Origin: a virus
Strand: one strand, 5' to 3'
IMG/VR virus record: IMGVR_UViG_3300009593_003454
Span: 1 to 31,121 of that record
Length of the DNA stretch: 31,121 bases
Shown: positions 1 through 7,226 of the stretch, piece by piece
How positions within the stretch are numbered: the stretch's first letter is position 1
How the letters are laid out: each line of letters starts with the position of its first letter
The notes under the pieces: model-generated
The model's database searches: none
What the model saw: only the letters and a program-made list of their open reading frames with translations
Told to the model about the DNA's origin: nothing
Made by a program: the position numbers and the translations under genes

Positions 1-124
1 AATAATTATTCATGTATATATTCCAGACTACAGGCCCTATGAAAAAATCACAGAGACAAATGAAAAGATAAACAAGTCCTGCCCAATCTCTCCAATGTCT
101 GTTGATTGTTTTATTAATCTCCAT
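1..124 (-). CDS. Holin-like membrane protein (partial, C-terminus off the window)
   Basis: About 41 residues are visible, starting at ATG 124 (MEINKTINRHWRDW) and running off the left edge. A short basic, Trp-containing start (HWRDWAG) is followed by a hydrophobic stretch with an Asp and Pro (LFICLCDFFIGPVVW). This W-x-Y-x-DF-x-P layout resembles the first helix of the three-TM phage holin family (holin of 3TMs type). It follows the stop of the exported-protein gene by 4 bases, so it is the next gene of the same transcript. The ribosome binding site is weak. Identification rests on pattern resemblance only, and the rest of the protein is not visible. Confidence 0.5.
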   Translation of the reverse strand, partial: MEINKTINRHWRDWAGLVYLFICLCDFFIGPVVWNIYMNNY

Positions 125-128
125 GCAC

Positions 129-1019
129 TTATTTAGATAAAATAATCTTCAATGTCTGGCTTTCTGCACCACAACTTTTACCAACTCCTCCCCAATTCTT
201 ATTTGAAATCAATGGTCTTATTACATATCCTGCCTGTCTACATTGACAATCTCTAGTAGATACTGGGAATGCTGAGATTTCGTTACCCCAACCACATCTA
301 CCGATTGTCCAGTACATTCCATTACAAAACTTACCTTGAAATTCATAAGATGCATTGTCCATATTTTCAGATATATCACCGATTATAGTTTTATTGTCAC
401 ACCATGTCATATTGTCTGGATTGCCTATGGAAATGTTATCCCAGATGTAATGAGAAGCATTATCCCAAAAGTCTATATAGGTTTGTTTCTGAGTTTGAGT
501 AGCCGACACATTATATGTGAAATTATCAGACCATGAAAATATTGTTGTGACTGTTGTTTCTATCGTTTCATTATCAATCGTTTCAACCTCTTCAACAGGA
601 TAATCAGGATTGATAGAAACAGGAATAGTAACAGTGGTGGTTCTAGGGCTATTATGGTAAACAGTAAAAGGTGGGGAAGTTCCAGATTCATAATGTAGTT
701 GTGGATGGTCAAAAGTATAGTTTTTGTAATTTACTTCTAATTGTACATCAACTGGTGCCATTATAGTACCAGTCATGTTCTCATCAAGTTCTGTCTGATC
801 ATATACATTCTTCCGAATAAAATCCGTCAAATCTATGTGATGTTTCTGGACTAAGACAGGTCTACCTGTTCTGAAATTTGCTTCTGGATATTCTTGTTGT
901 CTGGGATGTTCATAATTTAATGTAACTTTGATATCTTTTTCTTCTTCACCTAAGCAACTGAAATTAATTATACTTATAAATGCGGTCCACAACACGAATT
1001 TTGCTAGTGCCGTGATCAT
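129..1019 (-). CDS. Exported Cys-rich protein of unknown function
   Basis: 296 aa. The N-terminus (MITALAKFVLWTAFISIINFSC) looks like a signal peptide, possibly with a lipobox-like Cys at residue 22. The mature part is acidic at first, rich in Thr/Asn and beta-prone, and the last 90 residues carry about eight Cys (WCDN, KFCNG, GRCGWG, RDCQCRQ, GKSCGA), suggesting a disulphide-stabilised exported domain. Its first 56 bases overlap the end of the Usg-like gene in another frame, a long overlap for this window. It lies just before the holin-like gene, so a role at the envelope or during lysis is possible, but I recognise no family. Confidence 0.6.
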   Translation of the reverse strand: MITALAKFVLWTAFISIINFSCLGEEEKDIKVTLNYEHPRQQEYPEANFRTGRPVLVQKHHIDLTDFIRKNVYDQTELDENMTGTIMAPVDVQLEVNYKNYTFDHPQLHYESGTSPPFTVYHNSPRTTTVTIPVSINPDYPVEEVETIDNETIETTVTTIFSWSDNFTYNVSATQTQKQTYIDFWDNASHYIWDNISIGNPDNMTWCDNKTIIGDISENMDNASYEFQGKFCNGMYWTIGRCGWGNEISAFPVSTRDCQCRQAGYVIRPLISNKNWGGVGKSCGAESQTLKIILSK

Positions 1020-1212
1020 AGATGTATGCTTCCTTCATTGGGCCATCTATGTGCTTGTCCCAATAATCTAAAAATTCTGTTATTCTTGGATAGTCAGGTA
1101 GACGATCCTCTGTTTGCCATATAAACTCGTTCACCAAACTCCAATAATCTGGAATATAATATACTACTTGTACAGATGCTATTGTCCACTTTTTGAATAT
1201 AATTTCTGTCAA
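964..1212 (-). CDS. Usg-like family protein
   Basis: 82 aa, starting at TTG 1212 after a GAAGG-type ribosome binding site. The core (YYIPDYWSLVNEFIWQ, then FLDYWDKHIDGP) follows the pattern of the Usg family: Y-x(2)-PD-x(2)-SL-x(3)-F-x-WQ, a proline-rich step, and FLD-[FY]-W-x(4)-GP. Usg proteins are small, of unknown function, and typical of alphaproteobacteria. The protein is close to the usual family length. It sits between the CCA/2H fusion gene and the exported-protein gene, whose start it overlaps. Its presence suggests gene exchange with an alphaproteobacterial host. The family match is by eye from the motif. Confidence 0.6.
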   Translation of the reverse strand: MTEIIFKKWTIASVQVVYYIPDYWSLVNEFIWQTEDRLPDYPRITEFLDYWDKHIDGPMKEAYIYDHGTSKIRVVDRIYKYN

Positions 1213-1221
1213 ACTATACCT

Positions 1222-2871
1222 TCATCTAGAACGAAACTCTAAAATCCCTTTTAGTCTAAACATCTTCTTTTCTTTGTACTCGGGATTTTTGATCATGTCG
1301 TTAGTTTGGGCAGGCATTACCCCTTTTTTATGTGATATAGTGATATGGGCTTGACCAGAATCTTGTCGTTTCAATCCTTGAATACTAACAAGTAAAGCAT
1401 CTATTTCTCTATTTGCAAGATACATGTTTGCTTGTATTGAATATTTTCTACCAATTAAACTGTCTAAAACTCCTGCAATTTGTTCTGTTGGTTGATATGC
1501 TATTGTGACATGATCTGATTCAATTTCATCATATGCGGCTAATTTCTCTACCTTTTCTTTACTACTAGGATCCAAAGTTACTGCATAATACCCATTTCTA
1601 TCTTCAACAAAGAAATCTTCTTTAATTCCATATTTTTCTTTGACTTTTCTAACCAGCGTACCTCTGTTGTTTATCTTCTCTGTTACTGCTAATTCAAGCA
1701 TATATTCAAGTGCTTCTCCAATTGCTCTTCCCTTGAATCCTTCTCTCATTAAATCACGACCATTTATACCCAACTCTTTTAAATTCGTAGGTATTTTCTC
1801 TCTCTTCAATCTATCAATCGTGTCCATAATACTTGGACCACCCCATGATTTAGAATAAGCATCCATATTGAACAGGTCTTCTTTAGTTTTGTTTTGAATA
1901 TATTTGATTGCGAACCAATCATTCTCAAACTTTCTGCGGTTCATTGCAAACTCAATAACTGATCTTGCAGATTGAGCATCAGCATTTGATGTTCTCATAA
2001 CTTGCTTTAAAACAGTATCAATTTTATACTCATAAGCCCGATTGATTATTGCTAAAAATGCAGGAAATGCTTTCTTATCAAGAGCATTAACCATTCTATG
2101 AATCTCTATTTCATTCTTTGCTTTTGGGAATATTCTCTCCATTATTCCCGTTTGATGCAGAAGTTCAACACCCGTTGATGGTGTCTCTGACTTTTCAAAT
2201 AGTTTTCTGAATTCTTCTTGAAATCGTTCTGCGGATACAGTCTTGATTGTGTCTACATTCTTCTTAATTTCTTTCATAGTTTCTGGTTCTATTGTGAACC
2301 CAAACCGTGATGCAAACTGTACTGCTCGTAACATCCTCAAAGGATCATCTTCAAATGCTTTTGGATTGATTACACTAATCTGTTTGTTGTCTATATCAAA
2401 CTGTCCTTTTCCCTTGATGTCATGCATTTCTCCAGTTTCAACATCTTTAGCAATAGCATTCATCCAGAAATCTCTGCGTAATTGATCCTGTTCTAATGAT
2501 ATATTCTTACCGAGTTTGATTTCAAAATCTTTATGCCCAGATCCTGTACTCTGAACATCTACTCTTGGAACTGAAATGTCTAAGGGTTCGCCTGTTTGAC
2601 CTGTTGGTTGGAATTTGAGTACACCGAATGATTTACCTACTGCATCAACCTTACCATGCTTTGATAGTAAAGTTTGCAATTCGTCAGTTTCGATACCTGT
2701 TATCAGAATATCTAAATCTTTGGAGACTTTACCGATAAGTTCATCACGTACTGCACCACCAATTTGATAGACCTTACCGCCATTAGATTTGAGTTCTTTT
2801 CTGAGGGAAGTGCTTAATGCAGTATTGATTTGTTGTGATGATTCATTAAAAAAAGTAGAGAATTTAAACAT
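1222..2871 (-). CDS. tRNA CCA-adding enzyme-like nucleotidyltransferase fused to a 2H phosphoesterase domain
   Basis: 549 aa. Residues 33-60 hold the class II polymerase-beta-type nucleotidyltransferase signature (GGAVRD at 38-43, DLDILI at 52-57 with two catalytic Asp). RRDFWMNAIA at 132-141 and DDPLRMLRAVQFASRFGF at 175-192 match the conserved CCA-adding/poly(A) polymerase head and neck motifs. I see no HD domain of the E. coli Cca type. The C-terminal ~135 residues instead carry two H-x-T motifs, HVTIAY (454) and HITISH (509), the hallmark of 2H phosphoesterases (LigT / 2'-5' RNA ligase-like, including the phage anti-CBASS protein Acb1). The N-terminus MFKFSTFFNE resembles the T4 capsid-targeting sequence shared by the upstream genes, so the enzyme may be packaged and injected. 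Substrate is not known. Confidence 0.85.
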   Translation of the reverse strand: MFKFSTFFNESSQQINTALSTSLRKELKSNGGKVYQIGGAVRDELIGKVSKDLDILITGIETDELQTLLSKHGKVDAVGKSFGVLKFQPTGQTGEPLDISVPRVDVQSTGSGHKDFEIKLGKNISLEQDQLRRDFWMNAIAKDVETGEMHDIKGKGQFDIDNKQISVINPKAFEDDPLRMLRAVQFASRFGFTIEPETMKEIKKNVDTIKTVSAERFQEEFRKLFEKSETPSTGVELLHQTGIMERIFPKAKNEIEIHRMVNALDKKAFPAFLAIINRAYEYKIDTVLKQVMRTSNADAQSARSVIEFAMNRRKFENDWFAIKYIQNKTKEDLFNMDAYSKSWGGPSIMDTIDRLKREKIPTNLKELGINGRDLMREGFKGRAIGEALEYMLELAVTEKINNRGTLVRKVKEKYGIKEDFFVEDRNGYYAVTLDPSSKEKVEKLAAYDEIESDHVTIAYQPTEQIAGVLDSLIGRKYSIQANMYLANREIDALLVSIQGLKRQDSGQAHITISHKKGVMPAQTNDMIKNPEYKEKKMFRLKGILEFRSR

Positions 2872-2876
2872 ACCAC

Positions 2877-3128
2877 TTATTCATCCTCTAACTGATAATT
2901 AAATGCTTTTGTATGACTTTTTGCTGGTTTAGCCATAGGTCTTAACCATACATGAATCATCATTTCTCCTGTTGGTGATGGAAACTTGAAAGTAGGTTTG
3001 CCCTGTTTCATTCTATAATCATCAGTTGCATTTACGGGAAATCTTGCAAGTTTTCTTTTCTTGATTTCATCTATAACGTATTTATCAAGTTTCTCTCTAT
3101 GACTTGTATACTCAAGAAAGGTTTTCAC
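2877..3128 (-). CDS. Small protein with capsid-targeting-like N-terminus
   Basis: 83 aa, starting at GTG 3128 (read as MKTFLEYTSHRE) with ribosome binding site AGGAAC five bases upstream. The start matches the MKTFxxFxxE pattern shared by its neighbours. The middle is basic (IDEIKKRKLARFP) and the rest contains a short beta-prone segment (GEMMIHVWLRPM). Its start overlaps the end of the 57-aa gene upstream. No family recognised. The shared N-terminus suggests delivery into the phage head. Confidence 0.65.
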   Translation of the reverse strand: MKTFLEYTSHREKLDKYVIDEIKKRKLARFPVNATDDYRMKQGKPTFKFPSPTGEMMIHVWLRPMAKPAKSHTKAFNYQLEDE

Positions 3129-3285
3129 GTAAGTTCCTTTCTAATTCACCTTCGTATTTAGGTTTTGGTGCTTCTTCTTTTAACATGCGTTTAACTGCTT
3201 TACTCCAATCATCGGCAGACATCCACATGTCACCTTGATCAAGATAAGAAAAAAGATTCATATGAGGAGGTCCAAGTCTTTTCAT
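3112..3285 (-). CDS. 57-aa hypothetical protein
   Basis: 57 aa (MKRLGPPHMNLFSYLDQGDM...). ATG 3285 overlaps the TGA stop of the upstream 297-aa gene as ATGA, with an AGGA element about 10 bases before it, so translational coupling is likely. Its 3' end overlaps the GTG start of the next gene by 17 bases. The protein is mixed-charge with a SADDWSKAVKRMLKEE helix-like stretch and no membrane segment. It lacks the MKxF-type N-terminus of its neighbours. The call rests on tight spacing and continuous coding through an otherwise empty 150-base gap. Confidence 0.6.
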   Translation of the reverse strand: MKRLGPPHMNLFSYLDQGDMWMSADDWSKAVKRMLKEEAPKPKYEGELERNLRENLS

Positions 3286-4175
3286 TTCTTTATGTCCTTT
3301 TTTACAACTTGTGCTATGTAACGAGAAAGGTCTTTAGCAGAGTCCCATCCTTGCCATGGATAACCATCTATATCATCATCACCATCAAAATCACTAGCAA
3401 ATTCTGGTCCTACATGAATCTTTATAATTTTGAAATTATTAACTACTATTTCATCCCATTCGGCAACATCACCACTATCGGGATCTGGCGTTAGATGTCT
3501 GTCTTTTGTATAATCTTGAAACAATTTTTGTAAAACTCTACCATATTTTCGCAAGACTTTTTCCATACCATCATGGTAGTCTTTGATTATCATATAGAGT
3601 GTTTGTTTGTCGTTTTTATACTCTTGACCAAGAGCAGGCCATGCTTTATTAGTGTTTGGCATAAACTTAGGATCATCAGCATAATTCATGATGATCTCTA
3701 TTAACATTTCATTGATATCGTCTTCTATACCTTTGAGTTTATTTTGTCCACCAAATCCAGCCGCATAATCAGTTGGTTCATTCAAAAGAGTTGCAAGTGA
3801 TATCCATCTCGTTCCCCCCTTATCAGGCATACTTGATATATCATCAGGTGCGGCGGCAAGAACATCTGCATCCATTTCAACAACATAACCACCAGTTGTT
3901 CTAATTCCATCATCAATATGCATTGGTCGAATGTTATAAAATGCAGAAATTGATCTCTTTCTACCTTCTAGTTTACCTAATTTTTCAACACCATCGAAAT
4001 CTGTCAAATGGAATACTCTTGAACGAACAGGTTTGGGCCACAATCTTCTAAAGATAGAAGGAGATAGTGGTATTTTTACATCTTTTATTCCTGCTCTTGG
4101 AAGATCAAACAACATGGAAGATAAACTTTCAGTCCATGCTGGTGCTTCATTAACATATCCTTTGAAAGATTTCAC
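3282..4175 (-). CDS. Putative capsid-targeted protein, 297 aa, possibly ADP-ribosyltransferase-like
   Basis: Start is GTG 4175 (read as MKSFKGYVNEAPAW) with AAGG upstream; the nearby ATG at 4179 is out of frame. The N-terminus matches the T4 capsid-targeting pattern. The N-terminal half has VFHLTDFDG (74-82) and KRSISAF (93-99), loosely recalling the H-T and S-x-S elements of ADP-ribosyltransferase folds. T4 injects such an enzyme (Alt) by the same signal. The C-terminus is acidic (DFDGDDDIDGYPW). The enzymatic guess is weak. That it is a real gene in the packaged-protein cluster is well supported by coupling to both neighbours. Confidence 0.65.
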   Translation of the reverse strand: MKSFKGYVNEAPAWTESLSSMLFDLPRAGIKDVKIPLSPSIFRRLWPKPVRSRVFHLTDFDGVEKLGKLEGRKRSISAFYNIRPMHIDDGIRTTGGYVVEMDADVLAAAPDDISSMPDKGGTRWISLATLLNEPTDYAAGFGGQNKLKGIEDDINEMLIEIIMNYADDPKFMPNTNKAWPALGQEYKNDKQTLYMIIKDYHDGMEKVLRKYGRVLQKLFQDYTKDRHLTPDPDSGDVAEWDEIVVNNFKIIKIHVGPEFASDFDGDDDIDGYPWQGWDSAKDLSRYIAQVVKKDIKK

Positions 4176-4184
4176 TCATAAACC

Positions 4185-4496
4185 TTATTCTTTTTCGTTT
4201 TTACCTGTATTACCTTTTTGACCTGCTATTCCCGTAGTCAAGTCTTTCTTGGATGGTCCTTGTTTTTTCTTTACAGGCTCTTTTTTATTTACATGTGGAT
4301 TTGCTTTCTTCCAATTTGCATGATGGTCATCACCTTTATACCAAGCATCTCTTTCTTGATCTTGATGAGATTGTCCTAAACCTGTCCATTCCTGGGTTGT
4401 TTCAGGCTCTTCATTTTGAACTTCTTGATCTTCTTCAACCGCACTTTCTTCTGGTGGAGCCTCAATATCTTTCATAAATTGTTTAAAATTTTTCAT
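4185..4496 (-). CDS. Small charged protein with capsid-targeting-like N-terminus
   Basis: 103 aa. MKNFKQFMKDIE at the start matches the shared N-terminal signal. Residues 13-37 are strongly acidic and Gln-rich (EDQEVQNEEPETTQEW), and the C-terminus is Lys/Gly-rich (KKEPVKKKQGPSKKD). It looks disordered, with a switch from acidic to basic such as phage internal head proteins that contact DNA can show. Its ATG overlaps the stop of the 136-aa gene upstream (ATATGA). No family recognised. Confidence 0.65.
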   Translation of the reverse strand: MKNFKQFMKDIEAPPEESAVEEDQEVQNEEPETTQEWTGLGQSHQDQERDAWYKGDDHHANWKKANPHVNKKEPVKKKQGPSKKDLTTGIAGQKGNTGKNEKE

Positions 4497-4903
4497 ATGT
4501 CTAACCTTTTATTAGATGTTTTGAAATCTTTTTTTCTCATGATGGTCTTAGCCACCAGATCGATTTCTCTGTTCCGATCATCATATGCTAATACAAAGGG
4601 CATATTGATATCAGTTTGCATGTCTCTTATTACTGCTTCCGCATCATCTCCCATTTTAGGGATTTGCTTTCCATGCTTCCTATACGTTTGTTTAAATAAA
4701 CGAATTAATTCTGATGTCGTAATTTCTTTTTTATTTCGTCTATCATTAACACGATCAATAAAATGTCTAGTAAATTCTACATCAATATCAACTGCCTTAA
4801 ACAGTCTATCAGCATAGGCTTCTATGTCATTTAATTGTTTTTGTGTTATATCTTCGTCTAAAACTGTTATAGTATTTGTGCAAAATTTCTTAAATGTTTT
4901 CAT
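4493..4903 (-). CDS. Capsid-targeted protein with possible RelE/BrnT/DUF4258-like fold
   Basis: 136 aa with MKTFKKFC at the start. The body reads VEFTRHFIDRVNDRR, then EITTSELIRLFKQ, and later FVLAYDDRNREIDLVAKTI. The order F-[ST]-xH-x(2)-[DE]R, a short helix, then two strands ending in a V-x-KT-I segment resembles the small RNase/toxin-like DUF4258/BrnT/RelE group. That would fit an injected effector, but the match is by general pattern and no catalytic set is certain. ATG 4903 overlaps the TGA of the 70-aa gene (ATGA), and its own stop overlaps the next gene. Confidence 0.6.
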   Translation of the reverse strand: MKTFKKFCTNTITVLDEDITQKQLNDIEAYADRLFKAVDIDVEFTRHFIDRVNDRRNKKEITTSELIRLFKQTYRKHGKQIPKMGDDAEAVIRDMQTDINMPFVLAYDDRNREIDLVAKTIMRKKDFKTSNKRLDI

Positions 4904-5112
4904 ACTGCACCAATTTCTCCACGTGCCGCGGAGTCCACCTTATCTTGACTCTTTGCCCATTTCTGTGCTTGAGTCTTGTTTTTAAATCCATTAGAAACTG
5001 GCATCCATTTGTTTCTCCCCACATGACCCATTACATACCACTTATTGTCGTGTGGATTTTGGGAAACAATATATTTAGATGCCTCTTCTAGAAACTGTGT
5101 AAATGTTTTCAT
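4900..5112 (-). CDS. 70-aa protein with the clearest capsid-targeting N-terminus
   Basis: MKTFTQFLEEASKY is nearly the T4 internal-protein signal (MKTYQEFIAEA type), which the gp21 prohead protease cuts after the Glu. The rest (KWYVMGHVGRNKWMPVSNGF, then KTQAQKWAKSQ) resembles the small DUF2188-like fold, with a strand-strand-helix layout and an aromatic KWYV-x(10)-PVS pattern. The C-terminus is polar. The gene is coupled to the next one through ATGA. Probably a small packaged protein; its job after injection is unknown. Confidence 0.65.
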   Translation of the reverse strand: MKTFTQFLEEASKYIVSQNPHDNKWYVMGHVGRNKWMPVSNGFKNKTQAQKWAKSQDKVDSAARGEIGAV

Positions 5113-5116
5113 TTAA

Positions 5117-5914
5117 CTATTTAGTTTTCTTACTGTCCAAAAACCTCTGTACTCCTGACACAAATTTCTTAGCGGCAATCACATACATTTTTGGTTTATG
5201 TTTCTTCAGTAATTGAAAGAATTTTGATTGTTCCATGTGTCTGAGGAGGTTGGGTTGATAACTTCTAGCGGCTAAGAATTCGCCTATTTCTGATCTAATT
5301 GTAGGATCAAATTCTTGTTGTGATGTAAAGTATTCTATTTCATCTTCGGGAGTCATTTGTCCTGCACCAGACATTTTCCCTTGTTTATTTTGTTTTTCGT
5401 CTTTATTTTGAAGAAATACATCCTGAACATAATGCATTAACTCATGTCTTAAATCAGCCTGTAACCGAGTTGCAGTTTGCTCTGCCGTAGATATTGCATC
5501 ATCTTCATCAAATGCTTCTCTGATTTCTCTGACATAGTTTGATACATAGAAAGTAATCGCAGGGTTGCCCGTTTTCGGGTGATCTATGTCGTAATCAGCA
5601 TTATGAATTATTTCTCTCTCATCAAACACCATAAAGAGATCAATCCTATCACTTGGATCTATCTCAAAATCTGCATAGGGTATATCAAGATGTGGTTTTT
5701 TAAACATTACAGAAGCATTAGGTACCGCTTTAACGAAACGCCTTACTCCATACTTTCTAGCAACATTTTTAACTACCTTAATAAACTCTACATCTACTTC
5801 TACTACCATATGTGAGAAAGCAAATGTGAGTAAGGCGCCTTCGAACTTTTTAAATACCTTCGGGGGTACCTGTATTAACCCTTCGGTCAATAGTAAATTT
5901 TTGAATGTCTTCAT
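5117..5914 (-). CDS. Putative capsid-targeted zinc metalloprotease (HExxH)
   Basis: 265 aa. The start MKTFKNLLLTEG fits the shared N-terminal signal and has a good AGAGG site inside the preceding gene, which fixes the start despite a 65-base overlap. HELMH at 157-161, within LRHELMHYVQD, is a standard zinc protease motif (two His ligands and the catalytic Glu). Acidic residues about 30 positions later (EDEIEYF) could give the third ligand. No signal peptide or transmembrane segment is visible, so it acts in the capsid or host cytoplasm. Family placement beyond HExxH is not possible by eye. Confidence 0.7.
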   Translation of the reverse strand: MKTFKNLLLTEGLIQVPPKVFKKFEGALLTFAFSHMVVEVDVEFIKVVKNVARKYGVRRFVKAVPNASVMFKKPHLDIPYADFEIDPSDRIDLFMVFDEREIIHNADYDIDHPKTGNPAITFYVSNYVREIREAFDEDDAISTAEQTATRLQADLRHELMHYVQDVFLQNKDEKQNKQGKMSGAGQMTPEDEIEYFTSQQEFDPTIRSEIGEFLAARSYQPNLLRHMEQSKFFQLLKKHKPKMYVIAAKKFVSGVQRFLDSKKTK

Positions 5915-6104
5915 TTTCCTCTTCCGACCATTTTTTCACAAAATGATTAGCCACTTCATGATCTTTGTCATCAAGAAGATAAATGATATCTTCTCTGTAT
6001 ATTGATACTGAGCCATCTTCGTAAAACGTGTCAGGCATAAAATCCATACAAATATCATCGTCATCATCGATAATATTTATTTCAATTTTTTTATTGTGTT
6101 TCAT
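5850..6104 (-). CDS. 84-aa acidic protein
   Basis: 84 aa, beginning MKHNKKIEINIIDDDDDICM, with a second acidic patch (KKWSEEENEDIQKF). ATG 6104 follows a strong AGGAGG site. It overlaps the end of the prohead-core-like gene by 14 bases and the start of the protease gene by 65 bases in a different frame. A small acidic product among late head genes may be a core or scaffold component, but no homology is recognised. Confidence 0.55.
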   Translation of the reverse strand: MKHNKKIEINIIDDDDDICMDFMPDTFYEDGSVSIYREDIIYLLDDKDHEVANHFVKKWSEEENEDIQKFTIDRRVNTGTPEGI

Positions 6105-6318
6105 CTTCGTCCTCCTGAGATATTTCTTTCGCTTTATCGAGGACTATTTCTGAGTGTGGTTTTTCTGATGAGGGTAATAAACTTGCGGCTACTTCTACTC
6201 TTTTTGCACCGAGTTCGGACAATACTCTATCATTCATCAATGCGGCGAACACATCTTTTGCCTGAGTATGATCTCCGTCTGTAATTTTATCTAATAAGTC
6301 ACTTGATGTATAATCCAT
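6091..6318 (-). CDS. Prohead core (T4 gp67/PIP-like) small protein
   Basis: 75 aa. The N-terminal helix pattern (LLDKITDGDHTQAKDVFAAL, then a Met-rich step and KRVEVAASLL) with an acidic tail (SQEDEDETQ) follows the layout of T4 gp67 and related prohead core proteins: L-x(3)-I-x(4)-A-x(3)-F-x(3)-M, then K-x(2)-[IV]-A, then an acidic end. Such proteins are scaffold components degraded by the gp21 protease during head maturation. A T4-type late promoter lies about 65 bases upstream and the capsid-targeted cluster follows, as expected for a late morphogenesis operon. The assignment is by layout, not alignment. Confidence 0.5.
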   Translation of the reverse strand: MDYTSSDLLDKITDGDHTQAKDVFAALMNDRVLSELGAKRVEVAASLLPSSEKPHSEIVLDKAKEISQEDEDETQ

Positions 6319-6378
6319 GTACTTTCTCCTATTTTTAGTGAGGTTCTTCGCTACTTTACAGTATATTATTTATTATTA

Positions 6379-6981
6379 TTAATATTTATAGTCTATAAAT
6401 TCATCGATATTCAGAGATTTGAACTGGTTTTTCCCGTTCAATTGGAGAAAATCTGTTATTTCAAAGGTCTCATCATCTTTATTCAACGCAATTAAGAAGT
6501 AATCCATGTTCTTATACTTCCAATCATTCTCCCGTATATGTTGTAAATGGGATGTTCTTCCTCCTTCTGAATCATATGTTTTACACTCTACAATCGAAAG
6601 AGTTGGTACGTGGAATATGTCATAATATGTATACTCCCATTCTGTAACATTTTTTTCTTCGCAATATGTCTCCCAAGTACCATTGTTTTTTCTCATCATC
6701 TCTTTGATTATTTTCCTATCCTTATTCTTCAAAAGAAACTTGCTCTTTGGTGTGTTAGAAAAATGTTTGATTGAATTTACCATGTTAATCGGTTTGAATA
6801 ACTTTGGAAACTGTTTACAAACAGACCTTTCAATCAACTCACCATCATATATTTGTTGAGCATGTTGTAGGATAGTGTGTATATGTGGATTTCTAGGTTT
6901 GGGGTACATGTACTGTGCTTTTGCTAAAGCATCTTCAAATGCATATCCGTTTGGATCGTTGTGATCTTTTTGTATTATCAT
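6379..6981 (-). CDS. Putative PD-(D/E)XK-type nuclease
   Basis: 200 aa. Residues 119-134 (YYDIFHVPTLSIVECK) place Asp121 on one strand and E132-C-K134 on the next, the D...ExK signature of PD-(D/E)XK endonucleases. A preceding Glu (GELIERS, near 48) could complete the site. The following segment (DWKYKNMDYFLIALNK) fits the usual strand after the catalytic Lys. It may act in DNA processing or host DNA breakdown. No clear ribosome binding site precedes ATG 6981, which lies 6 bases after the upstream gene. Subfamily unknown. Confidence 0.6.
   Translation of the reverse strand: MIIQKDHNDPNGYAFEDALAKAQYMYPKPRNPHIHTILQHAQQIYDGELIERSVCKQFPKLFKPINMVNSIKHFSNTPKSKFLLKNKDRKIIKEMMRKNNGTWETYCEEKNVTEWEYTYYDIFHVPTLSIVECKTYDSEGGRTSHLQHIRENDWKYKNMDYFLIALNKDDETFEITDFLQLNGKNQFKSLNIDEFIDYKY
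6383..6390 (-). promoter_or_regulatory. T4-type late promoter (TATAAATA)
   Basis: A perfect TATAAATA on the minus strand, overlapping the last codons (Tyr-Lys-Tyr) and lying next to the TAA of the nuclease gene. T4-type late promoters consist of this element alone, read by the phage gp55 sigma. It would drive the prohead-core and capsid-targeted genes downstream. Transcription start not determined. Confidence 0.6.
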
Positions 6982-6987
6982 AATATT

Positions 6988-7215
6988 TTAGTGCCATTTA
7001 ACTATTCTTATAAAATCAGTTGCAGTCTTTCTTACTGTTCTAAAGAATGCCTGTGCTTTTTTCTTATTATCAAAGTGTTTTTCGTGTCTCTCAAATCCTT
7101 CTTTCCACTTAACAACATAGTGTTGTGGTGGAATATGTGCAAAGATATCATGTTCTATAACTCCGAACTGATTAACCCAATAGTGTTTTGCTTCCCATGA
7201 TTTGCGGCGATACAT
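6988..7215 (-). CDS. 75-aa basic hypothetical protein
   Basis: 75 aa, basic and aromatic (MYRRKSWEAKHYWVNQFG..., KWKEGFERHEKHFDNKKKAQ). No membrane segment or known motif. It begins just after a stem-loop (7227-7255) and a GAGAG element that may serve as its ribosome binding site, and is followed closely by the nuclease gene. Function unknown. Confidence 0.5.
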   Translation of the reverse strand: MYRRKSWEAKHYWVNQFGVIEHDIFAHIPPQHYVVKWKEGFERHEKHFDNKKKAQAFFRTVRKTATDFIRIVKWH

Positions 7216-7226
7216 AATGCACTCTC

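Noticed and set aside
4416-4817. Plus-strand ORFs, the longest 133 codons
   Set aside because: All plus-strand frames lie antisense to supported minus-strand genes, lack good ribosome binding sites and have no recognisable motifs.
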